Source: an uncultured Erysipelotrichaceae bacterium
Lineage (GTDB): Bacteria; Bacillota_I; Bacilli_A; Erysipelotrichales; Coprobacillaceae
Reading direction: 5' to 3'
Assembly (NCBI GenBank): GCA_900544435.1
Contig: UQVG01000048.1
Span: 1-10,738 of the forward strand
DNA length: 10,738 nucleotides
The notes below the pieces were generated by a model. That model was given only the letters and a program-made list of their open reading frames with translations, did no database searches and had not been told where the DNA came from. The stretch's first letter is position 1; every line of letters starts with the position of its first letter. Shown here piece by piece: positions 6,779-10,738 of this stretch. The position numbers were made by a program, and so were the translations under genes.

Positions 6779-6838
6779 TTTGAGACATTACTATTATACA
6801 TGATTTTTTGATGTTTTTTGTCTCAAATTTGTCTCAAA
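6779..6838 (-). promoter_or_regulatory. DUF4250 promoter with repeated TTTGAGACA operator-like sites
   Basis: A consensus -10 TATAAT lies at 6798-6793 on the minus strand. The -35 is weak: GACAAA at 18 nt spacing or ACAAAA at 17. Over and upstream of it sit two exact tandem copies of an 11-mer, TTTGTCTCAAA on the plus strand (6817-6827 and 6828-6838). A third, inverted 9-bp copy, TTTGAGACA, lies at 6779-6787 around the predicted transcription start. Repeated sites on both sides of a -10 suggest a repressor operator, but no known regulator was matched. Confidence 0.45.
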
Positions 6839-6899
6839 AGTTATTCACATTTAAAATTGTATAAAATCGATTATTTTTTATCATATTAATTATTTCTTA

Positions 6900-6928
6900 T
6901 TGATTTTTTATAAATCATATAATATACT
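6900..6928 (+). promoter_or_regulatory. Promoter of the asnB T-box transcript
   Basis: TTGATT (6900-6905) and TATACT (6923-6928) are separated by 17 nt. Transcription would start near 6935, just before the conserved 5' end of the T-box leader. The spacer contains an inverted repeat TGATTT-N5-AAATCA (6901-6906 / 6912-6917) that could be an operator or a chance AT-rich match. The rest of 6839-6899 shows only AT-rich sequence. Confidence 0.65.
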
Positions 6929-6936
6929 GTAAGCAA

Positions 6937-7188
6937 GTTAAAGGCAAAGACAAGGAGAGTAGTATTTTTACGAAACAACAGCGAGCTAGTAGATGGTGAA
7001 AGACTAGCAGTGAACAAAAATATGAAGAACACCTTCGAGCTGTCTACCGAAAGCAATGCAAGTAGGCTAGAACGTTTCTAGTTATGTTACAACTAGCGGG
7101 TATCGAGTACTCTTAGAAGTATTTTCCGTACCATGTATATCTTTGGATTTATATGTTACACGATACTCGCACACTATGTGCGTTTTTT
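6937..7188 (+). promoter_or_regulatory. T-box riboswitch (tRNA-Asn sensing) in the asnB leader
   Basis: Stem I is recognisable. The basal helix AGACA/TGTCT pairs 6948-6952 with 7041-7045, next to the GA-rich AGGAGAGTAG element. TATTTTT/AAAAATA (6963-6969 / 7016-7022) forms the helix above the specifier loop. The AGCGAGC motif and apical TGGTGAAA loop are closed by GCTAGT/ACTAGC (6985-6990 / 7003-7008). The specifier loop reads GAAG-AAC-ACCTTCGAGC with AAC (Asn) at 7028-7030, matching the downstream gene. The AAGTAGGCTAGAACG linker (7060-7074) and a stem III-like hairpin (7078-7096) follow. Segment 7096-7105 can pair over 10 bp with 7161-7170, which would seize part of the terminator stem and act as antiterminator. 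The usual T-box sequence with a UGGC bulge was not found, so the 3' half is atypical. Confidence 0.85.
7168..7188 (+). terminator. T-box controlled terminator before asnB
   Basis: CGCACA (7168-7173), loop CTA and TGTGCG (7177-7182) are followed by six T (7183-7188). It ends 21 nt before the asnB start and just before its ribosome binding site. The first three stem bases (7168-7170) also belong to the competing helix with 7096-7105, giving a simple terminator/antiterminator switch. Confidence 0.85.
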
Positions 7189-7209
7189 AATTATAAGGGG
7201 GATATTAAA

Positions 7210-8796
7210 ATGTGTGGTTTTTTAGTCGTTGGAAGTGAAGAATTTGAATTACAGGTTTTCCAAAAAGCTTTAGATAAAGCAGCGTATCGTGGACCTGATT
7301 ATCAACATGTCTCAATTGATCATGGGATAACATGGGGATTTAATCGTTTATCAATTATGGATTTATCAACAAATGGAAATCAACCTTTTGTTTATAAAGA
7401 TTATACACTTGTATGTAATGGAGAAATATATAACTATCCAGCATTAAAAACAAAACTTGAAAGTAGCTATACTTTTAAATCTGGAAGTGACTGTGAAGTT
7501 TTGATTCCATTATATGAACAATATGGACTTGAAATTTTATGTAAATATTTAGATGCTGAATTTGCTCTTGTTTTATACGATAACAAAACAAAACAATTAA
7601 TGGCAGCAAGAGACCCTATGGGAATTAGACCTATGTTTTATGGTTACAGTAAAAAAGAACATCAAATTTGTTTTGCATCTGAAGCAAAGGCACTTTTTGA
7701 TTTATGTGATGATATTATGCCTTTTCCACCAGGACATTATTATTTAGATGGTCAATTTGTTTGTTATAATGATTTAAGTGATCCTAAAACAATCGTTGAT
7801 GATGACTTAGAAACAATTGCTGGAAAATTAAAAACAAAACTTGAAAAAGCGGTAGAAAAAAGATTTATGTCTGATGCACCTATCGGTTATTTATTAAGTG
7901 GTGGATTAGATTCTTCTTTAGTATGTGCCATTGGACAAAAATTATCAGATAAACCTATTCGTACTTTCGCTATCGGTATGGAAAGTGATCCAATTGATTT
8001 AAAATATGCAAAACAAGTTGCTGATTATTTAGGAACAGAACATACAGAAGTTATTATGAATAAGGAAGATCTCTATCAACATTTAAAAGAAGTCATTTAT
8101 CATCTTGAAACTTTTGATATTACAACAATTCGTGCGAGTATGGCTATGTATATTTTATGTAAATATATTCATCAAAATACTGATATTAAAGTTATTATGA
8201 CTGGTGAAGTTTCAGATGAATTATTTGGTTATAAATATACTGACTTTGCGCCTAACGCTAAAGCTTTCCAAGAAGAAGCAAGTAAAAGAATTAAAGAGCT
8301 TTATATGTATGATGTTTTAAGAGCTGATCGTTGTATTTCTGCTCATGCTCTTGAAGGACGTGTTCCTTTTGCAGATCTTGATTTTGTTGATTATTCTATG
8401 TCTATTGATCCTGCAAAAAAAATGAATGTTTATAATAAAGGTAAATATTTATTAAGACATGCTTTTGAAGGTACTGATTATTTACCACACGATATTTTAT
8501 TTAGAGAAAAAGCTGCTTTTTCAGATGCTGTTGGTCATTCAATGGTTGATTATTTAAAAGAATTAGCTGAAGATAAATACAGTGATGAAGATGTTTTAAA
8601 CGCTAAAGATAAATATTCATATTGTACACCTTTTACTAAAGAATCATTAATGTACAGAGATATTTTTGAATCATTCTTCCCACAACAAGGAAAATGGATC
8701 AAAGATTTCTGGATGCCAAATAAAGAATGGGAAAACTGTGATGTTGATGATCCAAGTGCTCGTGTACTTAAAAACTATGGAGATTCTGGAAAATAA
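7210..8796 (+). CDS. asnB: Asparagine synthetase B, glutamine-hydrolysing
   Basis: AsnB makes asparagine from aspartate, ATP and glutamine in the cytosol. This is a 528-residue, AsnB-type protein. Cys2 in MCGF is the N-terminal amidotransferase nucleophile once Met1 is removed; RLSIMD (46-51), NGEIYN (70-75) and GSDCE (92-96) complete the glutaminase site. The synthetase domain has the PP-loop SGGLDSS (230-236) and the C-terminal EGRVPF and LLRHAFE motifs. The start is set at 7210 because the nucleophile must be residue 2 and AAGGGGG (7195-7201) lies 8 nt upstream; the open frame back to 7153 begins before the T-box terminator. The usual GEGSDE-FGGY motif reads GEVSDELFGY (332-341), with one Gly replaced by Val and one Gly missing. 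Expression is under the Asn T-box. The gene is monocistronic. Confidence 0.95.
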   Translation: MCGFLVVGSEEFELQVFQKALDKAAYRGPDYQHVSIDHGITWGFNRLSIMDLSTNGNQPFVYKDYTLVCNGEIYNYPALKTKLESSYTFKSGSDCEVLIPLYEQYGLEILCKYLDAEFALVLYDNKTKQLMAARDPMGIRPMFYGYSKKEHQICFASEAKALFDLCDDIMPFPPGHYYLDGQFVCYNDLSDPKTIVDDDLETIAGKLKTKLEKAVEKRFMSDAPIGYLLSGGLDSSLVCAIGQKLSDKPIRTFAIGMESDPIDLKYAKQVADYLGTEHTEVIMNKEDLYQHLKEVIYHLETFDITTIRASMAMYILCKYIHQNTDIKVIMTGEVSDELFGYKYTDFAPNAKAFQEEASKRIKELYMYDVLRADRCISAHALEGRVPFADLDFVDYSMSIDPAKKMNVYNKGKYLLRHAFEGTDYLPHDILFREKAAFSDAVGHSMVDYLKELAEDKYSDEDVLNAKDKYSYCTPFTKESLMYRDIFESFFPQQGKWIKDFWMPNKEWENCDVDDPSARVLKNYGDSGK

Positions 8797-8800
8797 AAAC

Positions 8801-8840
8801 AAAGCAATGCTAGATGTTTATTCTAGTATTGCTTTTTCTT
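8801..8840. terminator. Bidirectional terminator between asnB and the UPF0178 gene
   Basis: A 14-bp stem (8801-8814 with 8822-8835, one G-U pair) has a 7-nt loop. It is followed by TTCTT on the plus strand and by a TTTGTTTTTATTTT-like tail on the minus strand. It starts 4 nt after the asnB stop. The stop codon of the convergent UPF0178 gene (8818-8820) lies in its loop, so one arm also encodes that protein's last residues. Confidence 0.9.
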
Positions 8841-9282
8841 CATTTATTTTATTTTCAATCAATATCTTTTCTAATTCTCTTAAAAAGAATTGTGAAGTTT
8901 TATAATCTCTTTTTTTAGGACCTTTTACATGTTTATTTTGCTTTCTAGAAAGATGTCCTAAATAACGAGAAGTCAACAAATTATTAATATTATCCTCTGT
9001 AATTTTCTTTCCTGAAACATGAAGTACCGTTACATTTTTAAGCAAAGCTAAACTTGCAAGTCCATAGTCTTGACTAATCAACAAATCTCCTTCTTGCAAA
9101 TAAGAAAGAATCATCTGATCAACACTATCTTTTCCAACTTCACACATAATAATTTGAATTCTTTCATCTTCAATAACATGAGCAAAATCAATAAACAATA
9201 AAACTTCTATTCCATAATGTAAAGCCAATTCAATCACTTCTTGACGATTTGGACAAGCATCTCCATCTATTAATAAACGCAT
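8818..9282 (-). CDS. UPF0178 / DUF188 family protein (YaiI/YqxD-like)
   Basis: This cytosolic protein of 154 residues belongs to the YaiI/YqxD family, whose biochemical role is not established; its acidic-residue pattern is PIN-nuclease-like. Family motifs are DGDACP (6-11), VGKDSVDQ (49-56), DLLISQDYGLA (66-76) and the basic KGPKKR (120-125) followed by a conserved F-x-x-L segment (FFLREL, 132-137). Length is typical of the family. The start ATG lies inside the rhomboid gene, giving a 13-bp overlap. Only a weak GGAAG is present upstream, so translation is probably coupled to the rhomboid gene. It is the last gene of a three-gene operon. The C-terminal residues KAILE and the stop codon are encoded within the terminator shared with asnB. 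Confidence 0.88.
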   Translation of the reverse strand: MRLLIDGDACPNRQEVIELALHYGIEVLLFIDFAHVIEDERIQIIMCEVGKDSVDQMILSYLQEGDLLISQDYGLASLALLKNVTVLHVSGKKITEDNINNLLTSRYLGHLSRKQNKHVKGPKKRDYKTSQFFLRELEKILIENKINEEKAILE

Positions 9283-9854
9283 AAGCCACTTCCAATAAGT
9301 ACCAACATTGCAATAACTCCACCTACAAAACCACCTAAATGACCTGTCTTAGAAACATTTCTATCAGCAAGTGTGAAAACTACATTAATTGCAATAACAG
9401 CCATAAAATTTTTCAAAATCAATAAATAAACACCTTTAAAAACAATTCCTAGTGTTACAATAGCACCAAAAAAGCCATATACAATTCCACTAGCCCCTAA
9501 AGTAATTGTATTTTGATAACGCCCATCTTTTTTTGACACAAAATAAGTCACAAGATAAGAGAAAATTCCCGATACGACAACTAAATAAATATACTCAAAA
9601 CTTCCTAAAAAAGGTTCAAAGAAAGTCCCACCTAAATAATAAAGCGCATAACAGTTCATAAAAATATGTGCTAAATCAACATGTACAAAATTAGCTGTTA
9701 AAAAGCGCCAATATTCTTGTTTATATTCTATTTTAGGTAAATAAAATGCCCCATATTTAATAGCTAAAGCTGATTTTTCATCTGAATGATCTATAAGATT
9801 AATAATCACAAAAATAGCTATACAAATCAAAATGATTGCTAAAGTTATACTCAT
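9270..9854 (-). CDS. Rhomboid family intramembrane serine protease
   Basis: This polytopic membrane protein of 194 residues is predicted to cleave transmembrane substrates within the bilayer. The catalytic dyad is Ser122 in GASGIVYGFFGA and His172 in GHLGGFVGG. The WRFLTANFVHVDLAHIFMN stretch (49-67) supplies the rhomboid WR element and the HxxxN segment (His63, Asn67). About six transmembrane helices are visible, at roughly 4-22, 60-80, 87-107, 118-137, 141-161 and 172-190. It is a minimal rhomboid core without extra cytosolic or TPR domains. The ATG overlaps the stop codon of the upstream Ig-like gene as ATGA (9851-9854), and only a weak purine-rich site precedes it, so translation is coupled. 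Its co-translated neighbour has one N-terminal membrane segment and is a candidate, unproven, substrate. Confidence 0.93.
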   Translation of the reverse strand: MSITLAIILICIAIFVIINLIDHSDEKSALAIKYGAFYLPKIEYKQEYWRFLTANFVHVDLAHIFMNCYALYYLGGTFFEPFLGSFEYIYLVVVSGIFSYLVTYFVSKKDGRYQNTITLGASGIVYGFFGAIVTLGIVFKGVYLLILKNFMAVIAINVVFTLADRNVSKTGHLGGFVGGVIAMLVLIGSGLCVY

Positions 9855-10654
9855 TTTTTCTTCTCACTTTCATTTTTAATTACTTCTACTTTTCTAGTTC
9901 TTTGAATATTATTTCCTTGACTATTTGTTATTGAATAAATAATTTCATATGTACCAACTTCTTGTGTATTGACTGTATTTTTCAAAATTCTAATACTATG
10001 TGTAATATCATTTCCATTACCATCACTGGCACTTACACCTTCCATAATATCAAAATGTGTTCCCTGTACAATTTCAACATCATCAATACCTTCAAGAGTT
10101 GGATGATTTCCTAAACTTCCCACAACAATTTTAGCTCTTAACTTAGAGGCTTGGTTACCTGCAGCATCTTCTACTACAATATTGACAATATAAGAACCTT
10201 TTTTACTAAATTTTAAAGATTCTTTCTTACTACCATCTTCTTCTAAAAAGTAAGCAACTGTAGCAGATTGATCTTCAACTTTATCTATTAAATTTAATGC
10301 TGAAATTGTTTCATTAACATTTACGTTAAAAACAACTTGTTTTAAAGTAAAAACTGGTTTTGTTGTATCTTTTATTCTAATATAAAATGGAAATTCTTCA
10401 CCTGCATAAGAAGCAGATACTTTATATAATCCAATTTCATTTTTTAAATTAGAAAAATTTAATTGAACTTCACTAATAACACTTTCATTAGCATTTACAT
10501 AATCTGCAGGATTATTAGAAATAGGTGTTCCATATTCATACACAAACGTATCTCTTTTTAAAGTAACTGGTGTTATTCTAAAGGCAAAAACCGTAAGTAA
10601 AGTACTTACAACAATAAAGAATGTTAAAACAATACCGATTATTTTTTTCTTCAT
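9851..10654 (-). CDS. Membrane-anchored or secreted protein with Ig-like (DUF5011-type) domains
   Basis: This 267-residue protein has unknown function. Basic residues (MKKK) precede one hydrophobic segment (5-25), which is either an uncleaved anchor, leaving the rest outside the cell, or a signal peptide cleaved after VFA24. The outer part looks like three beta-sandwich repeats at about 27-96, 97-179 and 182-259. The second contains DTTKPVFTL and VVEDAAGNQAS; the third contains EGIDDVEIVQG and EVGTYEIIYSITNSQGN, typical of bacterial Ig-like DUF5011 modules. The tail NESEKKK has no sorting signal. The ATG at 10654 is chosen because AGAGGTG (10667-10661) lies 6 nt upstream; a GTG nine bases earlier falls inside that ribosome binding site. 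It is the first gene of an operon with a rhomboid protease and a UPF0178 protein. Confidence 0.82.
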   Translation of the reverse strand: MKKKIIGIVLTFFIVVSTLLTVFAFRITPVTLKRDTFVYEYGTPISNNPADYVNANESVISEVQLNFSNLKNEIGLYKVSASYAGEEFPFYIRIKDTTKPVFTLKQVVFNVNVNETISALNLIDKVEDQSATVAYFLEEDGSKKESLKFSKKGSYIVNIVVEDAAGNQASKLRAKIVVGSLGNHPTLEGIDDVEIVQGTHFDIMEGVSASDGNGNDITHSIRILKNTVNTQEVGTYEIIYSITNSQGNNIQRTRKVEVIKNESEKKK

Positions 10655-10676
10655 TGTTATCACCTCTTTCTACTCC

Positions 10677-10685
10677 ATTATACCA
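10677..10685 (-). promoter_or_regulatory. Extended -10 promoter of the Ig-like/rhomboid/UPF0178 operon
   Basis: On the minus strand TGG-TATAAT (TATAAT at 10682-10677) is a good extended -10. The -35 position (10705-10700, ACAAAA) is poor, which an extended -10 can compensate for. The predicted start is near 10670, just before the ribosome binding site. Confidence 0.6.
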
Positions 10686-10706
10686 TCTGATTATGTCCTT
10701 TTTGTG

Positions 10707-10723
10707 AAAAGTACCATACTTTT
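10707..10723. repeat. Operator-like palindrome between divergent promoters
   Basis: AAAAGTA-CCA-TACTTTT is a perfect inverted repeat with 7-bp arms. It lies just upstream of the minus-strand -35 region and overlaps a consensus plus-strand -35 hexamer by two bases. A shared regulator site for divergent genes is possible; no family is assigned. Confidence 0.4.
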
Positions 10724-10727
10724 GACA
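10722..10727 (+). promoter_or_regulatory. Consensus -35 hexamer of a rightward promoter leaving the window
   Basis: TTGACA is a perfect -35. With 17-nt spacing its -10 would fall at about 10745, beyond the window end, so this can only be suggested. Confidence 0.3.
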
Positions 10728-10738
10728 ATATATTATTC

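Noticed and set aside
6753..6788. Longer start for the DUF4250 protein
   Set aside because: There is no ribosome binding site before 6788, it lies at the predicted transcription start, and the internal ATG has AAAGGAG and the family's MPKD start.
6841..6849. TTATTCACA, a match to a DnaA box
   Set aside because: It is a single box with no cluster, no AT unwinding array and no dnaA or dnaN nearby; expected by chance in AT-rich DNA.
7153..7209. A 19-codon N-terminal extension of AsnB from an upstream ATG
   Set aside because: It starts upstream of the T-box terminator and runs through its stem, has no ribosome binding site, and would bury the Cys nucleophile that must follow the initiator Met.
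8666..8905. Plus-strand open frame across the asnB end
   Set aside because: It lies in another frame of asnB, runs through the bidirectional terminator and has no recognisable product.
10655..10663. GTG start for the Ig-like protein
   Set aside because: The GTG is part of the AGAGGTG ribosome binding site that serves the ATG at 10654.

Overview
The window is AT-rich, with AT-biased codons, strong AAGGAGG-type ribosome binding sites, U-tailed terminators, a T-box leader and a sortase-anchored wall protein. This points to a low-GC Firmicute. The mix of genes and the look of the proteins best fit a gut Erysipelotrichia (Coprobacillus, Catenibacterium or Thomasclavelia type). That placement is inference, because no rRNA or other taxonomic marker is present.

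Layout from left to right. (1) gap (glycolytic GAPDH, minus strand) is followed by two tandem terminators. It is divergent from clpP (plus strand); the intergenic region holds a good gap promoter, a cre-like palindrome and a CtsR-like direct repeat over the probable clpP -35. (2) clpP converges on, and overlaps by 8 bp, a 1028-residue cell-wall-anchored adhesin (minus strand). The adhesin has a thioester-type N-terminal domain, six SpaA/CnaB domains and a VVKTGD sorting signal. (3) Upstream of the adhesin is a compact leader: a 12-codon ORF with its own Shine-Dalgarno sequence, whose UAG stop supplies the first base of an intrinsic terminator. This looks like a ribosome-controlled attenuator for a surface protein and is the most interesting element here. 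(4) ilvA (threonine ammonia-lyase) and a 58-residue DUF4250 protein follow on the minus strand, each with its own promoter. (5) On the plus strand, asparagine synthetase asnB is preceded by a T-box riboswitch with an AAC (Asn) specifier. Its terminator lies directly before asnB, but its antiterminator region lacks the usual T-box sequence. (6) On the minus strand, an overlapping three-gene operon encodes an Ig-like membrane or secreted protein, a rhomboid protease and a UPF0178/DUF188 protein.

Several themes recur. Amino-acid metabolism appears in ilvA and in asnB, the latter controlled by tRNA(Asn). Cell-surface biology appears in the adhesin and in the Ig-like/rhomboid pair. Housekeeping functions are gap and clpP. 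Intergenic space is very tight: two terminators double as the 3' coding ends of opposing genes. No insertion sequence, phage gene, CRISPR array, tRNA or rRNA gene was seen.
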